Counted from the first letter of the stretch, positions 33,531-45,323 are shown. The stretch is DNA of 64,000 bases from Ralstonia pickettii (GCF_030582395.1 NZ_CP104382.1:248001-312000); one strand, 5' to 3'. Numbers and translations are program-made. Notes: generated by a model from the sequence alone, not told the origin.

Positions 33531-35734
33531 ACGCGCCGCGTGATTTGCATACACCGTCGCGCCGCCGCTTCCTGCAGCAGAGTGCGCTGCTGACGGCGGG
33601 GCTGGCGGTCGGCTTTCGCTTGCCCGATGCACTGGCCGCCGGCAAGGATGGCGGCGCGGGGGAATTCGAACCGAACGCCTGGGTGCGGGTGCTGGCCGAC
33701 AACACCGTCAAGATCGTCGTCCACAAGCACGATTCCGGCACCGGCACGCAAACTGCCCTGGCAGCCTGCGTGGCCGAAGAGCTGGATGTCGACCCGATGC
33801 GCATTGCCGTCGTCACGCCGGAGGATCCGTTCTACCAGGACTACATCCATCCGATCTGGAAGGTGTATTCCACCGGCGGCAGCACCAGCGTGTCGCTCGA
33901 ATATGCGCGCCTGCGGAAAGCCGGCGCCACGGCGCGCGCGATGCTCATCAGCGCGGCAGCGCAACGTTGGGGTGTACCCGTAGGCAGTTGCAGCACTGCA
34001 GACGGCACCGTCATCTGCAATGCCGACGGCCGCAAGGCCACCTACGGCGAACTGGCCGATACGGCCGGCAGACTGCCTGCACCTGCCAATGTGGCGTTGA
34101 AGAATCCGGCGGACTTCAAGTACATCGGCAAGCTGCGGCACAAACGCGATGCGCTGGCCAAGGCGACGGGCCGGTTCCAGTACGGCATCGATGTGTCGTT
34201 GCCCGGCATGCTGGTGGCAGTCGTGCAGCGCGCGCCCATGCCCGGTGCGCGCGTGCGCCGCATCGACAGCGCCGAAGCCTTGAAGGTGCGGGGCGTGCGC
34301 CAGGTCATGACCATCCCGATGCGCTCCGATGTGCTCGGCGGTAATCAGGAAGGCGTGGCCGTGCTGGCGGATGACTACTGGGCCGCCAACAAGGGCCGCG
34401 CGGCGCTCAAGGTCGAGTGGGACGACAGCGCCTTCGCCGATTTCGACAGCGGCCATGTTGCCCAGCACCAGGCTGCGTGGCTAGCCAGCGGCAAGGCGCG
34501 CGTGGTGCACACCGTGCAGACCGGCAACACGGACGTGGCGATGGCCCACGGCGCCAAGCGCATCGATGCGGCCTACCGCATGCCGTACAAGCAGCAGAAT
34601 CCGCTGGAACCCGTCAACATCACCGCGTGGTTCAAGGACGGCACGATTCAATACTGGGGCGGCATCCAGGTGCCATCCACCGCGATGGAAGCTGCCGAGG
34701 TGATCTGCGGCGTGCCACGCGACAAGGTGGTGCTGCACGAGATGGTGTCGGGCGGCAGCTTTGGTGCGCGCGAGAGCAAATACTGGCTGTTCGAAGTCAC
34801 CTACCTTGCCAAGAAGACGGGCGTGCCCGTCAAGCTGATGAACAGCCGCGAAGACGAGATGCGCGCGCTGTACGGACACCCCGCGACGTATCACCGGCTC
34901 GAAGGCGCGCTCGATGCGCAGGGCCGGTTGGATGCGCTGCATATTCGCGCCGTGTCTCCGGCCTCGCCCGAGCAATGGGAGCCCGGCTACTTCGACCGCC
35001 CCGACCGCATGGATTACAGCACCACAGAGGCCCTCTCGAAGTGGGACTTCCCATACCGCGCCAACCACATGGACATCGGCTGGGTGCGGCACGAAACGGG
35101 CATCCCGACGGGCTGGTACCGCGCCGTCAGCTTCATCCCCAATGTCTTCGCCACCGAGAGCTTCATGGACGAGCTGGCTGCGGCGGCCAGGCGCGATCCG
35201 GTTGATTTCCGTATCGCTCACATGGCCGACCGGCCCCGGCATGTCGACGTGCTGCGCGCCGCCGCACAGCGCGCGGGGTGGGGAAACATGGCGCACGGTC
35301 ACGCACTGGGCGTCGCCACGCATCAGGCGTATGACAGCTACATCGCCGTGGTGGCGCAGGTGGCGCGCAAGGACGGCCGCGTGGTCGTCGAAAAGCTCAC
35401 CTGCGTGGCGGACGTCGGCTTGGCGGTGTCGCGCACCGGCGTGGAGGAGCAGTTGTACGGCGGGCTGATGTGGGGCCTCGGCCATGCGCTGTTCGATCGC
35501 ATCGACATCCAGGGCGGCGCGGTGCAGCAAAGCAATTTCCATGACTACCCGGTGATGCGCATGTCGGACATGCCCGCCATCGACATCGTCATTACCGATG
35601 GCAACCGCGATAAGCCCGGCGGTGTGGGCGAGCTGGCCAACCCGCCGGTGGCGCCGGCCATTGCCAATGCCATCTTCCGGTTGACCGGCAGGCGCCAGCG
35701 CGAGACGCCGTTCAACTTCGGCCTGAAGGCGTAG
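33527..35734 (+). CDS. Molybdenum hydroxylase, large subunit with Tat signal (IorB-like)
   Basis: The 735-residue protein starts with a twin-arginine signal ([19 protein letters not shown]), implying export of the folded cofactor-loaded enzyme. Molybdopterin-binding features include [26 protein letters not shown] and [13 protein letters not shown]; the catalytic Glu is in [10 protein letters not shown]. The family adds an oxygen from water next to a ring nitrogen. No FAD subunit or cytochrome gene follows, so its electron acceptor must be encoded elsewhere. The divergent operon suggests it hydroxylates the same heterocycle. Confidence 0.9.
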   Translation: MNAPRDLHTPSRRRFLQQSALLTAGLAVGFRLPDALAAGKDGGAGEFEPNAWVRVLADNTVKIVVHKHDSGTGTQTALAACVAEELDVDPMRIAVVTPEDPFYQDYIHPIWKVYSTGGSTSVSLEYARLRKAGATARAMLISAAAQRWGVPVGSCSTADGTVICNADGRKATYGELADTAGRLPAPANVALKNPADFKYIGKLRHKRDALAKATGRFQYGIDVSLPGMLVAVVQRAPMPGARVRRIDSAEALKVRGVRQVMTIPMRSDVLGGNQEGVAVLADDYWAANKGRAALKVEWDDSAFADFDSGHVAQHQAAWLASGKARVVHTVQTGNTDVAMAHGAKRIDAAYRMPYKQQNPLEPVNITAWFKDGTIQYWGGIQVPSTAMEAAEVICGVPRDKVVLHEMVSGGSFGARESKYWLFEVTYLAKKTGVPVKLMNSREDEMRALYGHPATYHRLEGALDAQGRLDALHIRAVSPASPEQWEPGYFDRPDRMDYSTTEALSKWDFPYRANHMDIGWVRHETGIPTGWYRAVSFIPNVFATESFMDELAAAARRDPVDFRIAHMADRPRHVDVLRAAAQRAGWGNMAHGHALGVATHQAYDSYIAVVAQVARKDGRVVVEKLTCVADVGLAVSRTGVEEQLYGGLMWGLGHALFDRIDIQGGAVQQSNFHDYPVMRMSDMPAIDIVITDGNRDKPGGVGELANPPVAPAIANAIFRLTGRRQRETPFNFGLKA

Positions 35735-35742
35735 CGCATACC

Positions 35743-36672
35743 GTGGACATCCGCCTGCTGCGTTATTTCTCGGTGCTGGCCGACGAGCTGCACTTCGGCC
35801 GGGCGGCGGCGCGCCTGTTCATGTCGCAGCCGCCGCTGAGCCAGCAGATCCGGCTGCTGGAAGACGAGATCGGCACGCCGCTGTTTGTGCGCAGCCACCA
35901 TCGTGTGGAACTGACGGCGGCCGGCCGCACGCTCAAGGAGCAGGCGCCGCTGGTGTTTGCGCAGCTCAACCGCGCGCTGGATCTCACCCGGCAGGCAGGC
36001 CGTGGCCAGGTCGGCGAGCTGGAGATCGGCATGATCAGCTCGGTGATGGTTGGGCTGCTGCCCGAAGCGTTGCGCCAGTTTCGCGAGCGGTACCCCGGGG
36101 TTGAATGGCGCTTGCAAGAGATGACGCCAGCCGCGCAGGTGGCCGCGCTCAAGGAGCGCCGCATCGATGCATGCATCTTCCGGCTGGGGCAGGAAGACCC
36201 AGCCGTGCGCAGCGAACTGCTGCAGCACGAGCCCATCGTGATGGCGTTGCCCGCCACGCACCGCCTGGCCGGGCACACCAGCCTGGCCCTCGGCGATTTT
36301 GCCGGCGAGTCGTTTGTCGCGTTCGAATCCAAGCGATCGCGCTTTGCCGATCATCTGCTGCATCTGTGCATCCAGGCGGGCTTTGCGCCGCTTGTGCGCC
36401 AACAGGTGACCGAAGTGCAGACGCTGCTGGCGCTGGTGAGTGCGGGTTTTGGTGTGGCGCTGCTGCCGGGCTCGACGGCCAATCTTGCACCGCCCGGTGT
36501 GGTCTTCCGCCCGCTGGAGCCGGCGCTGCCGCCTGTGCCGCTATACGTCCACTATCGAGTGGACGATCACTCGCCGGTGCTCAAGGCGTTTCTGGATACG
36601 TTGCGAGAAGTGAGCGGCACGAGCGAAGGTACCGTCGCCGCGCAACCTCAGTCTGCACGGGCCAGTCGATAG
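35743..36672 (+). CDS. LysR-family regulator, second of the island
   Basis: The 309-residue protein starts at a GTG (35743), because no ATG precedes the HTH (DIRLLRYFSVLADELHFG, RAAARLFMSQPPLSQQIRLL). It has the CbnR/BenM/CatM style of N-terminus common in aromatic-catabolism activators. It begins 8 bp after the molybdenum hydroxylase stop and is probably co-transcribed with it. Its last 25 bp overlap the end of the convergent AraC-type gene. Confidence 0.9.
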   Translation: MDIRLLRYFSVLADELHFGRAAARLFMSQPPLSQQIRLLEDEIGTPLFVRSHHRVELTAAGRTLKEQAPLVFAQLNRALDLTRQAGRGQVGELEIGMISSVMVGLLPEALRQFRERYPGVEWRLQEMTPAAQVAALKERRIDACIFRLGQEDPAVRSELLQHEPIVMALPATHRLAGHTSLALGDFAGESFVAFESKRSRFADHLLHLCIQAGFAPLVRQQVTEVQTLLALVSAGFGVALLPGSTANLAPPGVVFRPLEPALPPVPLYVHYRVDDHSPVLKAFLDTLREVSGTSEGTVAAQPQSARASR

Positions 36673-37670
36673 TCCGTCGGCCGCATGCCTGTCCACTTGC
36701 GGAAGGCGCGGTGAAAGGCGCTCGGTTCCGCAAAGCCGACCGCGACGGCAATGTCGGCGATGGTGCGGCGCGTGTCCTGCAACTGGCCGATGGCAATGTC
36801 GCGCCGCAGGTCGTCCTTGATCGACTGATACGTGTGGCCCTCGAGCTTCAGGCGCCGCCGCATGGTGGCCTCGGCCACGTTCAGTTTGAGCGCCATTGCA
36901 TCCGAAGCGGGCCAACTGGCCACCGGGAGGTTACGCAGCATCTTGCGCACGCGCGCAGCGAACGAATCCGGGTTGCGGTACTTGACGATGAAGCTGCCCG
37001 GCGCATCGCGCAGGAACGTCTTGATGGACGCGGCCGTCTGAATGACCGGCAGGTCCAGAAAATCGGGCGATAGGTCGACGTACGACGCATCCTGCTTGAA
37101 CGCCATGTCGTCGCAGAACATCAGGCGATATTCCTGCGCATCTTGCGGCGCCGCGCAACGGAAGCGCGCGGCAATGAAGGGAATGCGCCGCCCCACGAGC
37201 CAGCACACCAGCCCGTAGACCATGATGAGCCACGTGGCGTAGGTGAACATGGGCGGCACCCGCGTGCCCTTGCGGTGCACGAAGACGAGGCGCACGCGGT
37301 CGGGGCTTTCTTCAACGCGCACATGCAGATCGTCCAGCACCAGCCGCAGAAAGCCCGTGGCCCGGGCCAGCGCCTGCCGGCCCGTGCGAGCGGTGAGCGC
37401 CGCCTGCGTCATCGCCACGAAACTGCCCCAGCGCATGGGGTGTGCATCCTGCCCGAAGAACTCGTCGTCCATCGCCTGCGCAATGCCGGCCCACAGCGCG
37501 CCGTACTGCGCGGACGACACGCGGCTGCGCGGTTGCGCCAGCATCTGCGGCGTGATGCCCGCGGCGGCCATGATGGGCTGCGTGTCGACGCCATGCGCGC
37601 GGGCGCGCGTCACGGCCTCGTTGACGAGGCTGACAGAGACGGTTCCTTTCTCGTTGTTTTTCATCGGCAT
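36648..37670 (-). CDS. AraC-family regulator of the valine-type operon (MmsR-like)
   Basis: The 340-residue protein has an N-terminal arabinose-binding-type domain of the OruR/GbdR group (about 20-210) and a C-terminal double HTH (VAEATMRRRLKLEGHTYQSI, RTIADIAVAVGFAEPSAFHRAF). It is divergent from the isobutyryl-CoA catabolism operon. In Pseudomonas, mmsAB is activated by the AraC-type MmsR, so a similar role is inferred. The start is either 37670 or 37664 (MPMKNNE); both have weak binding sites. Its 3' end overlaps the convergent LysR gene by 25 bp. Confidence 0.85.
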   Translation of the reverse strand: MPMKNNEKGTVSVSLVNEAVTRARAHGVDTQPIMAAAGITPQMLAQPRSRVSSAQYGALWAGIAQAMDDEFFGQDAHPMRWGSFVAMTQAALTARTGRQALARATGFLRLVLDDLHVRVEESPDRVRLVFVHRKGTRVPPMFTYATWLIMVYGLVCWLVGRRIPFIAARFRCAAPQDAQEYRLMFCDDMAFKQDASYVDLSPDFLDLPVIQTAASIKTFLRDAPGSFIVKYRNPDSFAARVRKMLRNLPVASWPASDAMALKLNVAEATMRRRLKLEGHTYQSIKDDLRRDIAIGQLQDTRRTIADIAVAVGFAEPSAFHRAFRKWTGMRPTDYRLARAD

Positions 37671-37835
37671 GGCAAATCCGCTCACGCAAGTTGATCGTGA
37701 CGGGCATCGAAGCCGCCCGGCCGCGTGCCTACACTTTTTCCCCATCGAACCCGAGCGCCGCGGGCTGCACAGTGTAAGGCGCCTGCACAGGCAGCGTCAC
37801 GCGGCCCCAGCCAGCAAACAAGCAAGAGCCAAGCG

Positions 37836-38969
37836 ATGGACGACTTCTATACCGAAGAGCAGCGAATGATCCACGACGCTGCGCGCGCCTTTGCCACCGA
37901 ACGCCTGGCGCCCAACGCCGCGCAGTGGGACCGTGACGGCGCCTTGCCCGACGAGGTGGTGCGCGAGATGGGCGAGCTGGGCCTGCTGGGCATGATCGTG
38001 CCGGCGGAGTGGGGCGGTTCGTACACCGACTACGTGGCCTATGCGCTTGCGCTGGAAGAGGTGGCTGCCGGGTGCGCTGCCAGCGCGACGATGATGAGCG
38101 TGCACAACTCGGTGGGCTGCGGCCCCATCCTCAAGTTCGGCACCGCGGCGCAGAAGGCGCGTTACCTGCCGGACCTGGCCACGGGCCGCGCGATTGGCGC
38201 GTTCTGCCTGACCGAGCCGCACGCCGGCTCCGAAGCCAACAACCTGCGCACCCGTGCGGTACTGCGCGACGGCAAGTGGGTGCTCAACGGCAACAAGCAG
38301 TTCGTCACCAACGGCGCACGCGCGGACATCGCCATCGTCTTTGCCGTGACGGACCCTGATGCGGGCAAGCGCGGCATCTCGGCCTTCATCGTGCCGACGG
38401 ACACGCCGGGCTTTCACGTTGGGCGGCCCGAACACAAGCTCGGCATTCGCGCATCGGACACCTGCCCGATCACGCTGGAAGACTGCGCCGTGCCCGAAGA
38501 GAACCTACTGGGCGAGCGTGGCGAGGGCCTGAAGATCGCGCTGTCGAACCTCGAAGGCGGGCGCATCGGCATTGCCGCGCAAGCCGTGGGCATTGCGCGT
38601 GCCGCCTTCGATGCAGCGCGCAACTACGCGAATGAGCGCATTCAGTTCGGCAAGGCGCTGCGCGAGCACCAGACCATCGCCAACATGCTGGCCGACATGG
38701 CCACGCGCCTGAATGCGGCGCGCCTGCTCGTTCACCACGCAGCGCGCCTGCGCAGTGCAGACAAGCCGTGCCTGTCGGAGGCCTCGCAGGCCAAGCTCTA
38801 CGCGTCGGAACTGGCGGAAGAGATCTGCTCCAACGCCATCCAGATTCACGGCGGCTATGGCTACCTGGCCGACTACGCCGTCGAGCGCCACTACCGCGAT
38901 GCACGCATCACCCAGATCTACGAAGGCACCAGCGAAGTCCAGCGGATGGTGATCGCGCGGCACGTGTAG
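37836..38969 (+). CDS. Acyl-CoA dehydrogenase, probable isobutyryl-CoA dehydrogenase
   Basis: This 377-residue FAD enzyme has signatures [15 protein letters not shown] (FAD/substrate region), KFGT, and [18 protein letters not shown] with the catalytic Glu in YEGTSE. It converts a short-chain acyl-CoA to the 2-enoyl-CoA. Because mmsA, mmsB, an enoyl-CoA hydratase and a 3-hydroxyisobutyryl-CoA hydrolase follow in order, the likely reaction is isobutyryl-CoA to methacrylyl-CoA in valine breakdown. It is the first gene after the divergent AraC promoter region. The binding site is weak (CAAGAGCC). Confidence 0.9.
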   Translation: MDDFYTEEQRMIHDAARAFATERLAPNAAQWDRDGALPDEVVREMGELGLLGMIVPAEWGGSYTDYVAYALALEEVAAGCAASATMMSVHNSVGCGPILKFGTAAQKARYLPDLATGRAIGAFCLTEPHAGSEANNLRTRAVLRDGKWVLNGNKQFVTNGARADIAIVFAVTDPDAGKRGISAFIVPTDTPGFHVGRPEHKLGIRASDTCPITLEDCAVPEENLLGERGEGLKIALSNLEGGRIGIAAQAVGIARAAFDAARNYANERIQFGKALREHQTIANMLADMATRLNAARLLVHHAARLRSADKPCLSEASQAKLYASELAEEICSNAIQIHGGYGYLADYAVERHYRDARITQIYEGTSEVQRMVIARHV

Positions 38970-39030
38970 CACGCACCGCGCACATCGACCGAATACGAAA
39001 GAGCGCAAACGCGCCGACCAGGAGACGACG

Positions 39031-40725
39031 ATGAACGAAGCGGTATCTGCAGCACAGGGTTTTGTGGAAGCGCGCGATTTTCTGCTGCGCCATCGCACCG
39101 ACTACGACCGGGCGTATCGCGAGTTTGCGTGGCCGAAGCTGGACACGTTCAACTGGGCGCTCGACTACTTCGATGTGATGGCGCGCGGCAACGACAACCC
39201 GGCGCTGTGGATCATCGATGACCCGCAGAGCGAAGGGTTGAAGCTGTCGTTTGCGCAGATGTCGGAGCGCTCGTCGCGCATGGCGAACTTCCTGCGTGAG
39301 CTTGGCATCGTGCGTGGTGACCGTCTGCTGCTGATGCTGCCCAACCGCGTCGAACTGTGGGACGTGATGCTCGCGGCGATGAAGCTGGGCGCGGTGGTGC
39401 TGCCGGCCACGACGCAGCTTTCGCCGGATGACGTGCGCGACCGCGTTGAGTTGGGCGGTGCGAACTGCGTGGTCGTCGATGCGGCGGAGCTGAACAAGTT
39501 CGACAGTGTGGATGCAAGCATCAAGCGCATCGCCGTGGGTGCGCAGCGCGAAGGCTGGATCGACCTGGCAGCAGCGTACGAGGCGCCGGCGCAGTTCGCG
39601 CCCGACGGGCCGACCAAGGCAACCGACCCGTTGCTGCTGTACTTCACCTCGGGCACCACGTCCAAGCCGAAACTGGTGGAACACACACACCAGAGCTACC
39701 CCGTCGGCCACCTGTCGACCATGTACTGGATCGGCCTGCAGCCCGGCGACATCCACTGGAACATCAGCTCGCCCGGCTGGGCGAAACACGCGTGGAGCTG
39801 CTTCTTCGCCCCGTGGAATGCGCAGGCCTGCGTGTTCGTCTACAACTACGCGCGCTTCGTGCCGAAGGACACGCTGGATGTGCTGGTGCGCTTTAACGTG
39901 ACCACGCTGTGCGCGCCGCCCACCGTGTGGCGCATGCTGGTGCAGGAGCCGCTGGCCTCGTACGCCGTCAAGCTGCGCGAGATCGTCGGCGCGGGCGAGC
40001 CGCTGAACCCCGAGATCATCGAGCGCGTGCGCAGCGCCTGGGGCGTGACCATCCGCGACGGCTTCGGCCAGACCGAGACCACCTGCCAGATCGGCAACAC
40101 GCCGGGCCAGCCGGTCGTGCCGGGTTCGGTCGGGCGGCCGCTGCCCGGCTACCGCGTGGAGCTGGTCGACCACGATGATCAGCCCGCCAGCGAAGGCGAA
40201 ATCGTGCTGCCGCTCTCGCACCGCCCGCTCGGCCTGATGCAGGGCTACGCCAACAACGCCAAAGCCACGGCCGAGGCGATGCGCAACGGCTATTACCACA
40301 CCTCCGACGTGGCGATGCGGCGCGACGACGGCTACTTCGTCTATGTGGGCCGCACCGACGACGTGTTCAAGTCGTCCGACTACCGCCTGAGCCCTTTCGA
40401 GTTGGAAAGCGTGCTGATCGAGCACGAAGCCATTGCCGAGGCCGCCGTGGTGCCGAGTTCCGATCCGCTGCGGCTGTCCGTGCCAAAGGCATTCGTGACG
40501 GTGCGCCAGGGCTATGAGGCCGGCCCTGAACTGGCCCGGGCCGTGTTCCTGTTCTCGCGCGAAAAGCTGGCGCCCTACAAACGCATCCGCCGGCTGCAGT
40601 TCAGCGAGCTGCCCAAGACCATCTCGGGAAAGATCCGCCGCGTCGAACTGCGTCGGCGGGAGCTTGAGCGCACGCCCCAGCCGGCTCGCTTGCCTGGCGA
40701 GTACTGGGAAGAAGACTTCGCCTGA
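39031..40725 (+). CDS. AMP-forming acyl-CoA synthetase
   Basis: The 564-residue ANL-family ligase has the P-loop YFTSGTTSKPKLVEHTH, the adenylation motif DGFGQTETT, the hinge region YVGRTDDVFKSSDYRLSP and the C-terminal lysine motif PKTISGKIRR. The N-terminus and SPGWAKHAWSCFFAPW resemble medium-chain/acetyl-CoA synthetase relatives. Within this operon it could activate free isobutyrate, methacrylate or propionate; which one is not shown. AGGAGA lies 8-9 bp before the ATG; a 61-bp gap separates it from the dehydrogenase. Confidence 0.9.
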   Translation: MNEAVSAAQGFVEARDFLLRHRTDYDRAYREFAWPKLDTFNWALDYFDVMARGNDNPALWIIDDPQSEGLKLSFAQMSERSSRMANFLRELGIVRGDRLLLMLPNRVELWDVMLAAMKLGAVVLPATTQLSPDDVRDRVELGGANCVVVDAAELNKFDSVDASIKRIAVGAQREGWIDLAAAYEAPAQFAPDGPTKATDPLLLYFTSGTTSKPKLVEHTHQSYPVGHLSTMYWIGLQPGDIHWNISSPGWAKHAWSCFFAPWNAQACVFVYNYARFVPKDTLDVLVRFNVTTLCAPPTVWRMLVQEPLASYAVKLREIVGAGEPLNPEIIERVRSAWGVTIRDGFGQTETTCQIGNTPGQPVVPGSVGRPLPGYRVELVDHDDQPASEGEIVLPLSHRPLGLMQGYANNAKATAEAMRNGYYHTSDVAMRRDDGYFVYVGRTDDVFKSSDYRLSPFELESVLIEHEAIAEAAVVPSSDPLRLSVPKAFVTVRQGYEAGPELARAVFLFSREKLAPYKRIRRLQFSELPKTISGKIRRVELRRRELERTPQPARLPGEYWEEDFA

Positions 40726-40797
40726 TATGCCCATTCCGCATTGAACCGATCACCACTACCGAAACCGCAACCGATACCGATTCGCCAGGAGACTCCC

Positions 40798-42345
<1,548 letters not shown>

Positions 42346-42364
42346 TCGCACCGGGAGCGTTGAC

Positions 42365-43258
42365 ATGAAAATCGCATTCATCGGCCTGGGCAACATGGGT
42401 GCCCCGATGGCGCGCAACCTGCTCAAGGCGGGCCACGCGCTGACCGTCTTTGATTTGAATACGCAGGCAGTGGGCGCGCTGGTGGAAGCCGGTGCCGTGG
42501 CCGCTGTGTCCCCCAAGGACGCCGTGACGGGCGCGGAGACCGTCATCACCATGCTGCCTGCCGCCGCGCATGTGCGCCATGTGCTGACGGCAGAAGACGG
42601 CGTGCTGGCGGGCATCGCCAAGGGCGTGCCCATCATCGATTCGAGCACCATCGACCCGGCCAGCGCCAAGGCGCTTGGCGCGTTGGCGGCCGAGCACGGC
42701 AACCCCTTCGTCGATGCGCCAGTCTCGGGCGGCACGGGTGGCGCGGCAGCCGGCACGCTGACCTTCATGGTGGGCGGCAGCGCGGCGGCGTTCGAGCAGG
42801 TGCGTCCGGTGCTGTCCGCCATGGGCAAGAATCTCGTGCATTGCGGCGACACCGGCGCGGGGCAAGGCGCGAAGATCTGCAACAACCTCGTGCTCGGCAT
42901 CACGATGGCCGGCGTGGCCGAAGCCATGTCGCTGGGCGAAGCGCTGGGCATCGACCCGAAGGTGCTGGGCGGCATCATCAACACGTCGACGGGGCGCTGC
43001 TGGAGTTCGGACACCTACAACCCCTTCCCGGGCGTGATCGACACCGCGCCGTCCTCGCGCGGCTATACGGGCGGATTCGGTACTGACCTGATGCTCAAGG
43101 ATCTGGGCCTGGCCGGTGATGCCGCAAAGTCGGTCCGTCAACCCGTCTACTTGGGTGCGCTGGCACAGCAGCTCTATCAAACCGTGAGCAGCAAGGGCGA
43201 TGGCAAGCTGGATTTCTCCGCCGTGATCAAGCTGTATCGGAAAGACGGAGCGGCGTGA
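42365..43258 (+). CDS. mmsB: 3-hydroxyisobutyrate dehydrogenase
   Basis: The 297-residue beta-hydroxyacid dehydrogenase has the Rossmann start KIAFIGLGNMGAPMARNL, substrate motif DAPVSGGTGGAAAGTL, catalytic Lys region GAGQGAKICNNLVLGI, and a C-terminal helical domain. It oxidises 3-hydroxyisobutyrate to methylmalonate semialdehyde using NAD. GGGAG lies before the ATG. Its stop shares a base with the start of the next gene (TGATG). Confidence 0.95.
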   Translation: MKIAFIGLGNMGAPMARNLLKAGHALTVFDLNTQAVGALVEAGAVAAVSPKDAVTGAETVITMLPAAAHVRHVLTAEDGVLAGIAKGVPIIDSSTIDPASAKALGALAAEHGNPFVDAPVSGGTGGAAAGTLTFMVGGSAAAFEQVRPVLSAMGKNLVHCGDTGAGQGAKICNNLVLGITMAGVAEAMSLGEALGIDPKVLGGIINTSTGRCWSSDTYNPFPGVIDTAPSSRGYTGGFGTDLMLKDLGLAGDAAKSVRQPVYLGALAQQLYQTVSSKGDGKLDFSAVIKLYRKDGAA

Positions 43259-44055
43259 TGATCGAACTGGAAACGCTGCATGAGGGCACCGTCGCGGTGC
43301 TGACGCTCAAGCGTCCGCCGGCCAACGCGTTCACCCCGGAAGGTCTGCTGCAGTTGCAAGGCACCGTCGAGCGATTGAACGCCGACGCACGCGTGCGCGC
43401 CATCGTCGTCACCGGCGATGGGCCAAAGTTCTTCAGCGCGGGCGCTGATCTGAACACCTTTGCCGATGGCGACCGCGATGTAGCCCGCGAGGCCGCTGCA
43501 CGTTTCGGTGCCGCGTTCGAGGCGCTGCAGAATGCGCGCCCAGTGGTGATCGCGGCCATCAACGGCTTTGCGATGGGCGGCGGTCTTGAGTGTGCGCTGG
43601 CAAGCGACATCCGCATTGCCGAAGCGCACGCCAAGCTGGCCGTGCCCGAGACGGCCGTCGGCCTGCTGTGCTGCGGTTGCGGCACGCAGACGCTGCCCTG
43701 GCTGGTGGGCGAAGGCTGGGCCAAGCGCATGATCCTGACCGGCGAGCGCGTCGACGCGCAGACCGCTCTGCGTATCGGCCTGGTGGAAGAGGTCGTGGAA
43801 ACCGGTGCGGCGCGCGAAGCGGCCATTGCCATGGCGCTGCGTGTGACCACGTTGAGCCCGCAGGCCGTCACCTTCAGCAAGCAGCTCATCCACTTGGCGC
43901 GCAATGGCGTGCCGCGAGGTGCGGCGTTGGCTGTGGAGCGCGAGCGCTTTGTCGATCTGTTTGACCACCCGGATCAGCGCGAAGGCGTGAACGCCTTCCT
44001 TGAGAAACGCGCGCCGCGCTGGCATTCCGCACACGAATCGGAGACGCTGCAATGA
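43258..44055 (+). CDS. Enoyl-CoA hydratase
   Basis: This 265-residue crotonase-fold enzyme has the oxyanion-hole motif FFSAGADLNTF and GFAMGGGLECALASDIRIAE. A Glu is seen at the first catalytic position (GLECALAS) and the second appears as PETAVGLL. In context it hydrates methacrylyl-CoA to 3-hydroxyisobutyryl-CoA. The ATG at 43258 overlaps the mmsB stop as TGATG; an in-frame GTG one codon earlier is less likely. It overlaps the next gene by 4 bp. Confidence 0.92.
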   Translation: MIELETLHEGTVAVLTLKRPPANAFTPEGLLQLQGTVERLNADARVRAIVVTGDGPKFFSAGADLNTFADGDRDVAREAAARFGAAFEALQNARPVVIAAINGFAMGGGLECALASDIRIAEAHAKLAVPETAVGLLCCGCGTQTLPWLVGEGWAKRMILTGERVDAQTALRIGLVEEVVETGAAREAAIAMALRVTTLSPQAVTFSKQLIHLARNGVPRGAALAVERERFVDLFDHPDQREGVNAFLEKRAPRWHSAHESETLQ

Positions 44056-45203
44056 GTGTCGTCCAACTGCAGGCGCGGCCAACCGAGGCCGCCGCTGCCG
44101 AACCCGAGGTGTTGATGCGCGTGGTCAACCGCGTGGCCGTCATCACCCTGAACCGTCAGGCTGCCCTGAATGCACTTTCGCACGGCATGGTGCGCCAGTT
44201 GGCGACGCTGCTGGAGCAATGCCGCCACGACGACGGCATCGTCGCGCTGGTGCTGCGCGGTGCGGGTCAGAAAGGCTTCTGCGCGGGTGGCGATGTGCGG
44301 GCGCTCTATCAGCTTGCGCAGCAGGGCCGCATGGACGGCGACGACGGCTGGCTGCAGTTCTTCGTCGACGAATACCGGCTCGACTACGCGCTGCACCAGT
44401 TTCCGAAGCCCATCGTTGCGCTGATGGACGGCATCACCATGGGCGGCGGCATGGGCCTTGGGCAGGCGGCACGGCTGCGTGTCGTGACCGAGCGCACGAA
44501 GATGGCAATGCCCGAGACGCGCATCGGCTTTCTCCCGGACGTGGGCGCCACGCGCTTTTTGAGCGTGATGTCGCCCGAGCTGGAGCTGTATGTTGGCCTG
44601 ACGGGCGTGACGCTGATCGGCGCCGACGCCTTGCATTGCCACTTGGCCGATGTGTGCGTGCCCGCCGAATGGCTGGCGTCGTTTGAAGACCGTCTGCAGC
44701 GCATGCCGCACGATGGCGACCTCATGCAGGCGCTGCGCCGCGTGTTCGAGCCGCCTTGCAACATCGTTCCGCACGCGCCGCTTGCACAGGCGATGCCGTG
44801 GGTGCTGCGCTATTTCGATCGGCGCTCTTCGGTCGATCGCATGGTCGCCACGCTGCGAGAGAGCCTCGAGCGCGAGTCGGCACGCGAGCCGCGTCAATGG
44901 CTGCAGGCGACGCTGGATGCCATGACCACGCATTCGCCGACGATGCTGCATGTCACGCGCGAAGCGTTGCTGCGGGGCCGGCAGTTGTCGCTGGCGGAAT
45001 GCTTTCAGATGGAGCTGGGCATTGTTGCGCGCGGAATCCAGGAAGGGGATTTCTGTGAAGGCGTGCGCGCGCATTTGGTGGACAAGGATCACCGCCCCGG
45101 CTGGGCGCCTGCCACGCTGCCGCAGGTGCGGCCTGAGCGCGTGCGTCACTTCTTGACATCCCCCTGGCGGGCGGAAGCGCATCCGTTGGTGGGGCTCGCG
45201 TGA
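44052..45203 (+). CDS. 3-hydroxyisobutyryl-CoA hydrolase
   Basis: The 383-residue crotonase-family protein is longer than a hydratase. It carries HIBCH-type motifs: FCAGGDVRALYQLA, GITMGGGMGLGQAARLRVV, MPETRIGFLPDVGATRFL, and a C-terminal DFCEGVRAHLVDKDHRPGW. The reaction releases free 3-hydroxyisobutyrate and CoA, feeding MmsB. It closes the pathway set in one operon (dehydrogenase, hydratase, hydrolase, MmsB, MmsA). It overlaps the hydratase by 4 bp. No terminator follows directly; a strong one lies 158 bp on. Confidence 0.93.
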   Translation: MSVVQLQARPTEAAAAEPEVLMRVVNRVAVITLNRQAALNALSHGMVRQLATLLEQCRHDDGIVALVLRGAGQKGFCAGGDVRALYQLAQQGRMDGDDGWLQFFVDEYRLDYALHQFPKPIVALMDGITMGGGMGLGQAARLRVVTERTKMAMPETRIGFLPDVGATRFLSVMSPELELYVGLTGVTLIGADALHCHLADVCVPAEWLASFEDRLQRMPHDGDLMQALRRVFEPPCNIVPHAPLAQAMPWVLRYFDRRSSVDRMVATLRESLERESAREPRQWLQATLDAMTTHSPTMLHVTREALLRGRQLSLAECFQMELGIVARGIQEGDFCEGVRAHLVDKDHRPGWAPATLPQVRPERVRHFLTSPWRAEAHPLVGLA

Positions 45204-45304
45204 AACGCAATGCCATGTGAACGGCATGTCGCAAATGCGATCGTTAGCGCGCATGAGGCGCTTTGTCCCGGCCAATAAGTCGGTTCCGTGACAAATTTCT
45301 GTCA

Positions 45305-45323
45305 TAACTTACGTGTAACTTAC
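45305..45323. promoter_or_regulatory. Direct repeat TAACTTAC, 11-bp period
   Basis: TAACTTAC occurs at 45305-45312 and 45316-45323. Spacing of 11 bp, one helical turn, is typical for OmpR/PhoB-type regulators. Flanking inverted repeats TGACA-AATTTC-TGTCA (45290-45305) and CGTGT-AACTT-ACACG (45312-45326) overlap it. Candidate control site of a short downstream transcript. Confidence 0.35.

Noticed and set aside
38908..40734. 608-codon minus-strand frame over the acyl-CoA synthetase
   Set aside because: It is antisense to a full ANL ligase with all motifs; its composition is typical of a codon-phase shadow.
45305..45323. PhoB box
   Set aside because: The 11-bp period fits an OmpR-type site, but the half-site TAACTTAC is not the CTGTCAT Pho consensus, so no regulator is named.
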